DNA of 64,000 nucleotides from Kutzneria sp. CA-103260 (GTDB lineage: Bacteria > Actinomycetota > Actinomycetes > Mycobacteriales > Pseudonocardiaceae), in contig NZ_CP073318.1 of assembly GCF_018263855.1 (NCBI RefSeq), forward strand, positions 11,408,001-11,472,000, written 5' to 3'. A program made the position numbers and the translations under genes. Positions 1 to 8,489 of the stretch are shown one piece after another (within the stretch, counting starts at the first letter, position 1; each line of letters begins with the position of its first letter). The notes under the pieces were generated by a model. The model searched no databases and was not told where the DNA came from. It worked only from the letters and a program-made list of their open reading frames with translations.

Positions 1-672
1 GTAGAGCTTGTACGCGGCCTTGGCAACGACTTCGGGGACGGTGTGGTCCTTGCCGCCACCGATGACGAGCAGTGGTCCGCGGTCGTTGTTCTTGGTGTCC
101 ACCGCCGCCGGCGAGGACTTGCTGAAGTTGGCGGTGCTCGCCTCGAACAGTGGCTTGCCAGGGCCGGGGATGGCCCAGCGTTCGAACAGCTCGTCCGATT
201 CGGACTGTGGGATGGCGTTGCCGAAGCTGTAGCGGAACTGCTTGCTGGTGAGCGAGACCGCCTTCTTCTTGTTGCTCGGCTTGGACAGCACTGGTAGGCC
301 TGAACGGATCTGTGCGAACGGCACGGGCTTGACGCCCTTGATCTGGCCCGGGTCGATGGCGACCGCGGCTGACGCGTGTCCGCCGGCCAGCAGCTTCTGG
401 GCGATCAGGCCGCCGAAGGAGTGGCCGATGACGATCGGCCTGGCGCCCAGGCCGCTGAGCACCTTTAGGTAGCTCGCGGTGATGTCGTCGATGCCCTTAC
501 CGGCGAGGGCGGCGGCGTTGGCACGGGTCTCGGCAACGGTGTCGGAGTCGCCGGGCCATCCCGGGGCGATCGGGTCGTAGCCGGCTTGTCGGTAGAGATC
601 CACCCAGTTCTGCCACGAGTCCGAGTGGATCCACAGCCCGTGGATGAAGACGACCGGCGTCGATGCGGACAT
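1..672 (-). CDS. alpha/beta hydrolase, 3' end outside window
   Basis: Read on the minus strand from an ATG at 672, the frame is open for 224 codons to the window edge. The N-terminus has the hydrolase strand and oxyanion region (VVFIHGLWIHSDSW). The nucleophile elbow GHSFGG lies near residue 91. Near the edge, GGGKDHTVPEVV is the usual catalytic-His region of small alpha/beta hydrolases. The protein is probably a cytoplasmic esterase or lipase-like enzyme; its substrate cannot be told. It diverges from a TetR regulator across a palindrome (691-716) and is the likely target of that regulator. Only the last few dozen residues seem to be missing. Confidence 0.85.
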   Translation of the reverse strand, partial: MSASTPVVFIHGLWIHSDSWQNWVDLYRQAGYDPIAPGWPGDSDTVAETRANAAALAGKGIDDITASYLKVLSGLGARPIVIGHSFGGLIAQKLLAGGHASAAVAIDPGQIKGVKPVPFAQIRSGLPVLSKPSNKKKAVSLTSKQFRYSFGNAIPQSESDELFERWAIPGPGKPLFEASTANFSKSSPAAVDTKNNDRGPLLVIGGGKDHTVPEVVAKAAYKLY

Positions 673-690
673 GTCCGAACCCTCCCATTG

Positions 691-716
691 AGGTAGACTG
701 ACTAGTAACTCTACCT
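691..716. promoter_or_regulatory. candidate TetR operator palindrome
   Basis: A 26-bp imperfect palindrome with outer arms AGGTAGA and TCTACCT around a central ACTAGT; 22 of 26 positions are symmetric. It lies between the divergent hydrolase (start 672) and tetR (start 848), close to the hydrolase start. This is where a TetR repressor usually binds to control its neighbour and itself. Assignment by position and symmetry only. Confidence 0.6.
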
Positions 717-847
717 GGACCGTATCACGCTCCCGCGGACACGGGAATCCCCCACCGCGGACCGTGGCCGAGAGAGGATGCAAAGGTGGACGACATGACA
801 GACCAGCGCTCCGAGCCGGCCGGCCCGACCACGAAGGGAATCAGGCG

Positions 848-1432
848 ATGACGCCCACCCCGGCCGGGACCGGCACGCCGCCGATGCGGGAGCGGATCAT
901 CGAGGCCGCGGCGGAGCTGTTCTACACACAGGGCATCCGGGCGATCAGCGCCGAGAAGATCATCGCCAAGGTCGGCATCACCAAGGTGACCTTCTACCGC
1001 CACTTCCCGACCAAGGACGAGCTGATCGTGGCCTATCTCGAACGTCGCGCGCACTGGGAACGCACCGCGGTCGAGGCCGCCCGGCAGGCCACCGGGGGCC
1101 AGGTCTCGGAGGTGTTCCGCCTCATCGCCGAGGGGATCGGCGCGGAGAGCTGCTCGCCCGGGTTCCGCGGATGCCCGTTCATCAACGCCGCCGCCGAGTA
1201 CGCCGATGCCGAGCACCCGGTCCGGCGGGTCGTGGACGCCCATCGACGGTGGTTCAAGGCAACCATCGAGGAGATGCTCGAGGAGATCGGCGTCACCGAC
1301 GCCGCCAGCGCCGCCGACCAGTTGGTGATGCTGCGGGACGGCGCGATGGTCGCCGGCTATCTCGGCGACCCGCAGACCGTCGGCCGGTCGCTCTACAACG
1401 CCGGCCGCGCGGTGCTCGAGTTCCACCGCTGA
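848..1432 (+). CDS. TetR/AcrR family transcriptional regulator
   Basis: A 194-aa TetR repressor. The N-terminal helix-turn-helix spans about residues 15-60, with the family signature AAELFYTQGIRAISAEKI followed by GITKVTFYRHFPTKDEL. The C-terminal part is the ligand-binding and dimerisation domain. The ATG at 848 is preferred over upstream in-frame codons because a purine-rich GAAGGGAA lies just before it and the HTH then begins at the usual distance. It is divergent from the alpha/beta hydrolase and probably represses it through the palindrome at 691-716. The ligand is unknown. Confidence 0.85.
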   Translation: MTPTPAGTGTPPMRERIIEAAAELFYTQGIRAISAEKIIAKVGITKVTFYRHFPTKDELIVAYLERRAHWERTAVEAARQATGGQVSEVFRLIAEGIGAESCSPGFRGCPFINAAAEYADAEHPVRRVVDAHRRWFKATIEEMLEEIGVTDAASAADQLVMLRDGAMVAGYLGDPQTVGRSLYNAGRAVLEFHR

Positions 1433-1456
1433 TCCGGTCGGTGCCGGCCCGACACC

Positions 1457-2977
1457 CTAGGTGGCCAGTTCGAGGACGCCGTCCACCCTGCGGGGCACGG
1501 GATGAGCCGGCGCGTCGCTGAGTTCATCCGGTAGGAACTCGGCGGGCGCATCCTGCCAGGTGACGGGGCGGAGGAAGCGGCGGATCGCTGTGGCGCCCAC
1601 GGAGGTGAACACACTGTTCGTCGCCGGCCAGGGCCCGCCGTGGTGCTGCGCCCAGCTGACCGCGACACCGGTCGGATAGCCGTTGAACACGAGCCGACCG
1701 GCGGTACGTCGGAGCCCGTCGAGCCACGGCGGCGCGACCTCCGCCTTACCCAGGTGGACCGACGCCGTGAGCGAGGCCGGCAACCGACGGATCACGGCTG
1801 TGAGCTCCGTGGGCGTGGCGTAACGCACGATCACGGCGGCTGGACCGAAGTACTCGGCGAACGCCGCATCCGGGGCGTGGTCGGCGTCGGTGGTCACCAG
1901 CAACGGCGGCACCCGGAACCCGTCCCGCACTGGGCTACCCTCCGCCACCGTGGACACTCCCGGCCTGGCGCGGAGCTGCCGGGTGTCCTCGACATAGGAT
2001 TTCTGGATCCGTTGGTTGAGCAGTGGCACCACTTCGGCGCCGTCGAGCGCCGCCGCGGCCGCCGCCACCAGGGCATCGCCGTCCTCGCCGGCGGGAACCA
2101 GGACGAGACCGGGTTTCGTGCACAGCTGGCCGGCCGATCCCGTCACGGAGTTGACGACTCCCGTGCCGATCTCGACCGCCCGTTCACTCGCCGCGTCCTC
2201 CGTGACGACGAGCGTGTTCACACTGGACAGTTCACCGTAGAACGGAATGGGGTCCTCGCGGCTGTTGATCGCGTCGAGCAGGGCACGACCGCCGCTCAGC
2301 GAACCGGTGAAGCCGACGGCCCGCACGGCCGGGTGCCGGACGAGGCGCTCCCCCGCCTCTCGGCCGAAGAGGATTCCGATCGTGCCGTCCGGCGCCCCCG
2401 CGTCGGAGACGGCGTCGCGCAGGATGTCGAAGACCAGCCTGGAGGTTCCCGGATGGGAGCCGTGAGCCTTGACCACGACCGGGTTCCCGGCGGCGAGCGC
2501 GGACACGGTGTCACCGCCGGGCACGGAAAAGGCGAGTGGGAAGTTGCTCGCGCCGAACACGGCGACCGGACCGAGCGGCACCAGCATGCGCCGCAGATCC
2601 GGGCGCAGGCCCATCGGGGTCTGTCCCGTGTGGTCGATGGTCGCCTCGACGTAGCTGCCCTCCTCGATCACGTCGGCGAAGAAGGCGAGTTGGTAGACGG
2701 TGCGGTCGAGCTCCCCTGCGAGCCGTTTCTGGCCGAGTGCGGTCTCGCCGTCGGCACGGGTCACGACCTCGTCCCGTCGCGCGTCCAGCGCTCGGGCGAG
2801 GCCGCGGAGCAGGTCGGCTCGGCCGGCGCGGCCGAGTGCTTCCAGCTTCGGAGCCGCCGCTGCGGCAGCGGCGACGACCCGCTCGATGTCGTCGCTGTCG
2901 CTCGCGGCTTCTCCGCCGGGCAGCTCGCGTCCGGTACGCGGGTCGTACGCCGCCGTCCAGGTGTGGATGGCAGTCAC
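1457..2977 (-). CDS. NADP-type aldehyde dehydrogenase (2-oxoglutarate semialdehyde dehydrogenase subfamily)
   Basis: A 506-aa aldehyde dehydrogenase, oxidising an aldehyde to a carboxylate. The GASNFPLAF, GFTGS and GQLCTKPG motifs place the general-base Glu near 249 (FYGELSS) and the catalytic Cys near 286. The sequence pattern resembles alpha-ketoglutaric/2,5-dioxovalerate semialdehyde dehydrogenases rather than the hydroxymuconic type found at 12688. The GTG start at 2977 has an excellent GGAGGA six bases upstream. It is last in a minus-strand operon after ferredoxin, reductase and extradiol dioxygenase. In this context it may oxidise a ring-cleavage or carbon-chain aldehyde; the exact substrate is inferred only. 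Confidence 0.85.
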   Translation of the reverse strand: MTAIHTWTAAYDPRTGRELPGGEAASDSDDIERVVAAAAAAAPKLEALGRAGRADLLRGLARALDARRDEVVTRADGETALGQKRLAGELDRTVYQLAFFADVIEEGSYVEATIDHTGQTPMGLRPDLRRMLVPLGPVAVFGASNFPLAFSVPGGDTVSALAAGNPVVVKAHGSHPGTSRLVFDILRDAVSDAGAPDGTIGILFGREAGERLVRHPAVRAVGFTGSLSGGRALLDAINSREDPIPFYGELSSVNTLVVTEDAASERAVEIGTGVVNSVTGSAGQLCTKPGLVLVPAGEDGDALVAAAAAALDGAEVVPLLNQRIQKSYVEDTRQLRARPGVSTVAEGSPVRDGFRVPPLLVTTDADHAPDAAFAEYFGPAAVIVRYATPTELTAVIRRLPASLTASVHLGKAEVAPPWLDGLRRTAGRLVFNGYPTGVAVSWAQHHGGPWPATNSVFTSVGATAIRRFLRPVTWQDAPAEFLPDELSDAPAHPVPRRVDGVLELAT

Positions 2978-2991
2978 GGTTGTCCTCCGAT

Positions 2992-3333
2992 TCAGCGGCG
3001 GGGCAGCGCGGCGACGACAGGAGTGTCGACACCCACCGGGCCGAGGTGTGAGGCGCCGCCAGGGGCGCCGAGCGCGGTGTCGCGCCCTGGCAAGGGCTCG
3101 TTGAAGAAGGCGGTGTTGTCCAGGATGTTCCAGGCCGCGTCGGTGCCGGCCAGCGTGCGGTCGGCAATCGCGGCAGCCGTGGGGCAGGCCTGCTCGCAGG
3201 CGCCGCAGTCGATGCACTCCACGGGGTTGATGTACATCTTGCGGTCGCCCTCGTAGATGCAGTCGACCGGGCATTCCTCGGTACAGGAGCGGTCGAGGAT
3301 GTCGACGCACGCGTCGGTGATGACGTAGGCCAT
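2992..3333 (-). CDS. ferredoxin (7Fe/8Fe FdxA-like)
   Basis: A 113-aa small iron-sulfur protein starting MAYVITDACVDILDRSC. Its first Cys cluster is CTEECPVDCIY; the second is CIDCGACEQACP, the CxxCxxCxxxCP signature of bacterial-type ferredoxins. The acidic Pro/Gly-rich C-terminal extension is typical of actinobacterial FdxA proteins. It lies directly between the ferredoxin reductase and the aldehyde dehydrogenase genes. It is the likely electron carrier from the reductase to the Rieske oxygenase encoded in the facing operon. A bacterial-type ferredoxin is a less common partner for a Rieske oxygenase than a Rieske or plant-type one. Confidence 0.9.
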   Translation of the reverse strand: MAYVITDACVDILDRSCTEECPVDCIYEGDRKMYINPVECIDCGACEQACPTAAAIADRTLAGTDAAWNILDNTAFFNEPLPGRDTALGAPGGASHLGPVGVDTPVVAALPRR

Positions 3334-3349
3334 GAGCGTCCTCCCGATG

Positions 3350-4354
3350 TCAGGCCGAGCTGGTGGCCGGCTCGGCGGTGGCGGGCACGCCGTCGGTCGA
3401 GTGCCCGGGGAAGAGGGAAGCGCCGGGGTCCAACCAGGTCGCCGCGTGGTTGACCGCGGTCGCCGCCTCGCCGAATCCCACCGCGATCAGCGGGACCCGG
3501 CCGTCGTGGGTGCACACATCGCCGGCGGCGAAGACGCCGGGGCGGGTCGTGCGCATCGCCTGGTCGACCACGATCTTGTGGTCCCGCACCTCCAGTCCCC
3601 ACCGCAGCAGCGGTCCCGGGCTGGCGACGAAGCCGAGGGCGGCGACGACATGGTCACAGTCGACTTCGGTGCGGACGTTCGAGACGGTGTCCCGGAGCAC
3701 CGCGCGACGGACACGTGTGTCGCCACCGAGATGCTCTACCACGGTGTTGATCCGCACCGAGGCGGCGCCGGACAGCACTCGGTCCACCGTGTGCTGGTGC
3801 GCTCGGAAGCTCTCGCGCCGGTGGACCAGCGTCACCTCCGCGTTGTCCTGCAACGCGTCGGCCCAGTCGAACGCGGAGTCGCCCCCGCCCACCACCAGGA
3901 TCCGCTTTCCGGCCAGCTCCAGGGGATCCCGGACGAAGTAGCTCAGCCCACGGCCCTGGAAAGCGTCGCCACAGGGCAGCTTTCGTGGCGTGAAGGTGCC
4001 GATGCCGCCGGTCACCACCACCGCGCCCGCGTCGAGGTCCGTGCCATCCGCCAGTCCCAGCCGGAACCGGCCGTCCAACAGGTCGTCGAGCTGTGTGACC
4101 TGTCGGCCGAGGAACATCCCGGGCGCGAACGGGCGCGCCTGCGCGAGCAGCTCTCGCACCAGCTCCCGGCCGCGGATCGCGCCGAAGCCGGCCACGTCGC
4201 GGATGAGCTTTTCCGGGTACAGCGCGGCGATCTGCCCGCCCGGCTCAGGCAGGGCGTCCACCAGCGCGACCGACAGTCCCCGCATGCCGGCGTAGAACGC
4301 GGCGAAGAGCCCGGCCGGTCCGGCGCCGATCACCGCGAGGTCGAAGCGCCTCAT
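3350..4354 (-). CDS. ferredoxin-NADP reductase, thioredoxin-reductase-like
   Basis: A 334-aa FAD/NAD(P) oxidoreductase. The FAD-binding GAGPAG is at residues 8-13 and the NADPH-binding GGGDSAFDWA is mid-protein. The C-terminal FAD motif is TRPGVFAAGDV. There is no CxxC redox pair of true thioredoxin reductase, which fits the TrxR-like ferredoxin-NADP reductase family. The ATG at 4354 overlaps the stop of the upstream dioxygenase (ATGA), so the two are translationally coupled. Longer upstream in-frame sequence belongs to the dioxygenase shadow. With the adjacent ferredoxin it should form the electron-supply chain for the Rieske oxygenase. Confidence 0.88.
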   Translation of the reverse strand: MRRFDLAVIGAGPAGLFAAFYAGMRGLSVALVDALPEPGGQIAALYPEKLIRDVAGFGAIRGRELVRELLAQARPFAPGMFLGRQVTQLDDLLDGRFRLGLADGTDLDAGAVVVTGGIGTFTPRKLPCGDAFQGRGLSYFVRDPLELAGKRILVVGGGDSAFDWADALQDNAEVTLVHRRESFRAHQHTVDRVLSGAASVRINTVVEHLGGDTRVRRAVLRDTVSNVRTEVDCDHVVAALGFVASPGPLLRWGLEVRDHKIVVDQAMRTTRPGVFAAGDVCTHDGRVPLIAVGFGEAATAVNHAATWLDPGASLFPGHSTDGVPATAEPATSSA

Positions 4355-5424
4355 CGGGATTCCTCGTCGTAGATCGCGAAGATCTTGTTGGACACGAAGA
4401 TGTTCGACGCGGCGAAGCTGGTCCAGCTCGGGGTGCGGCCCAGCTCGCGCATGGCTCCGACCAGCGCCCACCAGTTCAGCAGCTCCTGCTGGCCGGCCTT
4501 CTCCGCGTCCTCGAGGGTCGTGTTCTCCCACACGGAGTGGTCGCCGGCCACCAGCGCTTCGTACATCCGCACGTCGGCCGCGGAGTCGGGGAAGAGCCGG
4601 AAGGTAGAGTCGACCAGGAAGCTGTGCGACCAACTGGAGCTGGCGACCAACGCGACGCGGTAGGGGCTTTCCGCGCAGACCCGGGCGACGGCGGCACCGA
4701 CGTCCATGATCCGCGCGGGTGTCGGCGACGGCGGGTCCAGCTCGCGTTCCACGCCCAGCGGACTGATGTTGCCCTGGAAGCTGATCACCTTGCGGCCGTA
4801 GCAGTTGATCGGGAACGCGACGACCGGGTAGTCGAATCCGCGGCGGTCGTAATCCAGGTACAGCACGGTGTTCAGGAAGGCGTGCGCGAAGCCGGGGTGG
4901 TGCAGCGGCCGGTAGGCGTAGGGCATGTCGATGCCGCGGCCGAGCAGTCGCTCGGTCAGGTGCAGGGCGAACGGCCGGTGCCCGCGGATCGTGCGCTCGG
5001 TGTCCTCGTCTTCACCCCAGATGTTCGGCTTGCCCTTCATGTTGGACGACGCGCCCGCATGCCGCCACGGGTGCACGACCGTGTCCTCGTAGGCCAGCAC
5101 GGCGTAGGGCGGGACGATGTCCTCGCGGAAGTTCTCGTACTGGTCGTCGCCCCAGATCAGCACGACATCGGGTTGGAACTCGTCGAGCGCCTCCCGGGTG
5201 CGACGGAACCCCTCGCGCAACTGCTCCCGGTGCGCCTTGCCGGCCGCTATGCCCTCGTCGTCGCCCCATTCCCGGCGTGCGCGCTTGGGCCAGGAAGCCG
5301 GGTCGCGCAGTTCGGCCGGCAGCTTGGGATCGGCCAGGGCGCCACGGAAGACCCTGGTCAGGTTGTCGTCGGTGCCGCTCAGGGGCGGGTAGTGCGTAAC
5401 TCCGAGTCCCAGCACCTCACCCAT
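4351..5424 (-). CDS. class III (LigB-type) extradiol ring-cleavage dioxygenase
   Basis: A 357-aa enzyme with the LigB fold, including an N-terminal metal-ligand His in LGVTHYPPL and His-rich segments (RPLHHPGFAH, SSSWSHSFL). The family is non-haem Fe(II)-dependent and opens catechol-like rings next to the diol. It starts at the ATG at 5424, with a conserved family N-terminus, and heads the minus-strand operon dioxygenase, reductase, ferredoxin, aldehyde dehydrogenase. The promoter region contains a 15-bp motif also found before the second catabolic operon. It supplies the ring-opening step between the Rieske oxygenase and the tautomerase/decarboxylase/hydratase steps. Substrate preference (catechol, aminophenol or carboxylated ring) cannot be read off. 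Confidence 0.87.
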   Translation of the reverse strand: MGEVLGLGVTHYPPLSGTDDNLTRVFRGALADPKLPAELRDPASWPKRARREWGDDEGIAAGKAHREQLREGFRRTREALDEFQPDVVLIWGDDQYENFREDIVPPYAVLAYEDTVVHPWRHAGASSNMKGKPNIWGEDEDTERTIRGHRPFALHLTERLLGRGIDMPYAYRPLHHPGFAHAFLNTVLYLDYDRRGFDYPVVAFPINCYGRKVISFQGNISPLGVERELDPPSPTPARIMDVGAAVARVCAESPYRVALVASSSWSHSFLVDSTFRLFPDSAADVRMYEALVAGDHSVWENTTLEDAEKAGQQELLNWWALVGAMRELGRTPSWTSFAASNIFVSNKIFAIYDEESR

Positions 5425-5497
5425 CACTGATCTCCTCGTCGTCGAGTGGTGACAGTTCGAGTCTCGGAAGCACGCGGCGGGGCGGCCATCACGTGGA

Positions 5498-5512
5498 CCG
5501 CCCAGTGAACCG
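5498..5512. promoter_or_regulatory. candidate IclR operator, site A
   Basis: CCGCCCAGTGAACCG lies in the divergent region between the dioxygenase (start 5424) and the third hydratase paralogue (start 5553). It differs by one base from CCGCCCAGTGGACCG at 12600-12614, in the other divergent promoter of the cluster. Shared, non-coding and promoter-proximal, it is the best candidate for the recognition site of the cluster's IclR regulator. Confidence 0.5.
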
Positions 5513-5552
5513 GTGACCCGCCGGGGCGCTGAGGGCGCGTCAGGATGAAACC

Positions 5553-6377
5553 GTGAGGCACAGCAAGCACAATCCAGACGAGGATGCGGCGGACCAGCTC
5601 GCCGACGAGCTGCACCGGGCCCGAGGCGAGCGCAGGCTGCTCGACGCCGACAGGACAGGCACGACGTTGTCCGTGGAAGACGCGTACACCGTCCAGGAGC
5701 GACTGACAAAGCTGCGGCTGGCGGAGGAACGCTGCCACGTCGGCTACAAGCTCGGCTACACCTCGGCGGTGATGCGTCAACAGATGGGCGTCCGCTCCCC
5801 CAACTACGGACCGCTGCTCGACGACATGGTGCTACGCGACGGAGCCCTGGCGGAGAACTTTCTGCAACCGCGGGTGGAGCCGGAGATCGGCGTCGTCCTC
5901 GCCCACGACGTGACCGGGACCGGTTGGCTGCTGCCCGAACTCGCCGACGCCGTCGAGACCGTCCACGCATCCTTGGAGGTCGTCGACTCGGTGTGGCACG
6001 GCTATCGGTTCACCGCCGAGCAGAACACCGCCGACGGCTCGTCCGCCGCGGGCGTGGTCCTCGGCCCACCGCTCGACGTGTCTCCCCTCGACTGCCACCG
6101 GGTCACGGTCGAACTGTCCGTGAATGACACCACTCTGGCGACCGCCACCTCGGCCGCCGCCGGCGGGCATCCGCTCAATAGCCTGGCCTGGCTGGTGGGT
6201 GCCCTCGCCGCGCGCGGGCAGTTCCTGCGCAAGGGCGAACTCGTGATCACCGGTGGTCTGACCGCCGCCACACCGCTGCGGCCCGGCGCGACCATCTCGG
6301 CTCGCTTCGGGCGCGATGTGACGGTCTCGGTCCGTAGGCCTGCTCATGCCACCGACGCCTCGGCTCCGGCGGCTTGA
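5553..6377 (+). CDS. 2-keto-4-pentenoate hydratase / oxalocrotonate decarboxylase family protein (paralogue 3)
   Basis: A 274-aa member of the FAH-like hydratase/decarboxylase family, with signature segments GYKLGYTS, PRVEPEIGVVLAHD, LEVVDSVW and the C-terminal ITGGLTAATPLRPG. The metal ligands are the Glu residues of VEPEI plus a downstream acidic residue. It starts at GTG 5553 with a weak AGGA upstream. It is the only catabolic gene on the plus strand here and runs convergently against the IclR gene, with 24 bp between them. Two clearer pathway paralogues lie at 10942 and 11709, so this one may act on a different ring-fission product or be a redundant hydratase. Confidence 0.83.
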   Translation: MRHSKHNPDEDAADQLADELHRARGERRLLDADRTGTTLSVEDAYTVQERLTKLRLAEERCHVGYKLGYTSAVMRQQMGVRSPNYGPLLDDMVLRDGALAENFLQPRVEPEIGVVLAHDVTGTGWLLPELADAVETVHASLEVVDSVWHGYRFTAEQNTADGSSAAGVVLGPPLDVSPLDCHRVTVELSVNDTTLATATSAAAGGHPLNSLAWLVGALAARGQFLRKGELVITGGLTAATPLRPGATISARFGRDVTVSVRRPAHATDASAPAA

Positions 6378-6401
6378 GCAGGCTGCGGGCTGCGCTGGAG
6401 A

Positions 6402-7190
6402 TCAACGTAGCGACGGCGGGCCGAGCAGGCGGCTGATGCTCAGCGCGGCGGTCCGCACCGCCGCCGCCAGACGCTCGGGATGCAGGCGCTGGGCGGGGCC
6501 GGTAACCGACAGTCCCGCCACGGCGCGATGTCCGCCACGGCCGACGTAGCTCTCGACGATGATCGGCGCCGCGACGCAGGCGATTCCCTTGGTGCCTTCC
6601 TCGCGGTCGTAGGCCACGCCGCTGTCCCGGATGGTCTCCAGCTCACGCAGCAACCGCTTGCCGTCGGTGATGGTCGTGCTGGTTCGGGCCGGCATCGGCG
6701 CGGCGAGCACCAGTTCGATCGCCGACTCGTCCTCGAAGGCCAGGATGGCCTTGCCCAGCCCGGTGCAGTAGGCGGGCAGCCGCGAGCCCACCGAGGACGG
6801 CACCGGGACGCTGTGCCGTCCGGTGAGCTTCTCCACGTAGACGATCTCGGTCCCGTCCAGAACGCCGAGCTGCACCACCTCACCGGTCGCGGCCAGCAGG
6901 TCGGCCATGAAGGGCAGCGCGGTCGCTCGCAGCCGCCGCGAGGCCGGGACCTGCTGGCCGAGCTCGAACAGGTGCAGTCCGAGCCGGTAGCCGTATCCGC
7001 CGCGTTCCAGCATGCGGTGGGCGACCAGGTCGGCGGCGAGCCGGTGGACGGTGGCCTTTTTCAGCCCGGTCTGGCGGGCGAGTTCGCTGAGGCCCAGTTC
7101 CCCGGGTGCGGCCGCGACGGTGTCGAGGATGAGGAGCATCCGGTCGCCGACCGACCGGTGCTCCGCCGTCTCCTCAGCACTGATGCGCAT
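6402..7190 (-). CDS. IclR family transcriptional regulator
   Basis: A 262-aa IclR regulator. A winged helix-turn-helix spans about residues 15-70 (LSELARQTGLKKATVHRLAADL). The effector-binding GAF-like domain runs to the C-terminus, with YCTGLGKAILAF and the IVESYVGRGGHRAVAGLSV segment. It begins 9 bp after the stop of the Rieske alpha-subunit gene and has no good ribosome site of its own, so it is probably the last gene of the 12527-6402 operon. IclR proteins often control aromatic degradation operons, as activators or repressors. The repeated 15-bp motif in both divergent promoters is its likely target. Confidence 0.9.
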   Translation of the reverse strand: MRISAEETAEHRSVGDRMLLILDTVAAAPGELGLSELARQTGLKKATVHRLAADLVAHRMLERGGYGYRLGLHLFELGQQVPASRRLRATALPFMADLLAATGEVVQLGVLDGTEIVYVEKLTGRHSVPVPSSVGSRLPAYCTGLGKAILAFEDESAIELVLAAPMPARTSTTITDGKRLLRELETIRDSGVAYDREEGTKGIACVAAPIIVESYVGRGGHRAVAGLSVTGPAQRLHPERLAAAVRTAALSISRLLGPPSLR

Positions 7191-7199
7191 CGTGGGAGG

Positions 7200-8489
7200 C
7201 TATCCGAGCAGGTCCCGCCAGCGCCTCCAGAAGGCTCGTTGCTGCACCTCGTCCGACGCCACGAACGGACCGCCCGCGGCCTCCTTCTGGATGCCGCGGG
7301 AGATGTCCGACCAGGGTGACTCCGCGGCGACGGCCAGACCTAGCTGGCACGACTCGCACGCTTCCATGTCGTCCGGGGTGGCGAGCCCGCCGGGGCCCTG
7401 GAACGTCACGTACGAGTCCAGTCGCCGGCCGCGCACCGAGTCCGGCTCACCCTTCGTGGCCAGTGTCCACTGCGCGATGACGGTGCGCCCGGCCGCGGTC
7501 GGCGTGATCGTGCGGATCACCACTCCCATGATGTCGTTGATGATCAGGTTGGGGAAGATGAGCAGGTTGCGGTCCGTGGTGGCGATGCGCCGGGCGCGCT
7601 CGGCGCCGAACCGCTCCTCCAGATCGGCTCGCTGCGCGGCGACGTAGTCGCGGTTCTCCTCGCCCAGCGCCGGCGTCCACCGGGCGACGGGGCGGGCCCA
7701 CGGTCCTTCCACGGTGATCACCGCGTGCCCGTTGCCCAGATCCAGCGCCTCGGTCGCCTTGCGGGGGTCGAGGTAGGAGTCCTCGGTGGACTTCAGGTAG
7801 TCGAAGTAGGTCCGGTGCAACGGGATGAGGTGGTAGCCGTCGAGGCTGTTCTCCACGAACAGCTTCCAGTTCGCTTCCATCGAGTACTCGTGGACGCCGT
7901 CGACCACCTCCATCTCCGGCGACTGGTCGGCGACGAGGTCGAGATACTCACCGGCCCGGCCGAGATAGTCGGTCAGGGACACCGCGTCGGGGTCGAAGCA
8001 GCAGAACACGAAGCCGCGGTGCTCACCGACCCGGGGCGGCGTGTTCAGGCCGAACCGGGACCGGTCGAAGCCCTCCCCGTAGCCCTCGGCGTCGGGCAGG
8101 CCGGTCAGCGTGCCCTCGTTCGAATACGTCCACGCGTGGTAGAAGCACGACATCCCCCGGGCGTTGCCCTCGGGGACCCGGCACAACTGCGCGCCACGGT
8201 GCCGACAGGCATTGAGGAAGACCCGCACCTCGCCGTCGCTGCCGCGCCACATGACCAGCGGCCGGCCGGCGACCGTCCGGGCCCGGAAGTCCCCCGGGGC
8301 CGGCACCTCGGAGACATGCCCCACGTAGAGCCAGCACCGGTTGAAGATGGCCTTCTGTTCCTCGGCGAGGACGGTGTCGGAGACCAGTGCGGCCCGGTTG
8401 ACCCGGAAGAAGCCGTCGGCGGGCCGGTCGTCCACCAACCGGCCCTGGCGGGTTTCGTACGTCGCCGGTGCGGCGAGTTCGGCAGTCAT
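7200..8489 (-). CDS. aromatic ring-hydroxylating dioxygenase, alpha (Rieske) subunit
   Basis: A 429-aa catalytic subunit. The Rieske [2Fe-2S] ligands are C95-x-H97 (CRHRGAQ) and C115-x2-H118 (CFYHAW). The mononuclear iron site is ENSLDGYHLIPLH near residues 213-225 (D217, H220, H225). It would insert O2 into an aromatic ring using electrons from the ferredoxin/reductase pair at 2992-4354. Its ATG overlaps the amidohydrolase stop (ATGA). Alpha and beta genes are separated by the amidohydrolase gene, an unusual order. No cis-diol dehydrogenase is seen nearby, so a substrate whose hydroxylation rearomatises spontaneously (for example by loss of CO2 or ammonia) is plausible. Confidence 0.92.
   Translation of the reverse strand: MTAELAAPATYETRQGRLVDDRPADGFFRVNRAALVSDTVLAEEQKAIFNRCWLYVGHVSEVPAPGDFRARTVAGRPLVMWRGSDGEVRVFLNACRHRGAQLCRVPEGNARGMSCFYHAWTYSNEGTLTGLPDAEGYGEGFDRSRFGLNTPPRVGEHRGFVFCCFDPDAVSLTDYLGRAGEYLDLVADQSPEMEVVDGVHEYSMEANWKLFVENSLDGYHLIPLHRTYFDYLKSTEDSYLDPRKATEALDLGNGHAVITVEGPWARPVARWTPALGEENRDYVAAQRADLEERFGAERARRIATTDRNLLIFPNLIINDIMGVVIRTITPTAAGRTVIAQWTLATKGEPDSVRGRRLDSYVTFQGPGGLATPDDMEACESCQLGLAVAAESPWSDISRGIQKEAAGGPFVASDEVQQRAFWRRWRDLLG

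Noticed and set aside
725..1426. Long minus-strand frame opposite tetR
   Set aside because: It lacks family motifs and mirrors the codon bias of the TetR gene; a typical high-GC antisense shadow.
1640..3256. 538-aa plus-strand frame opposite the aldehyde dehydrogenase
   Set aside because: Arg/Gly-rich composition without domain signatures; the opposite strand has all aldehyde dehydrogenase motifs.
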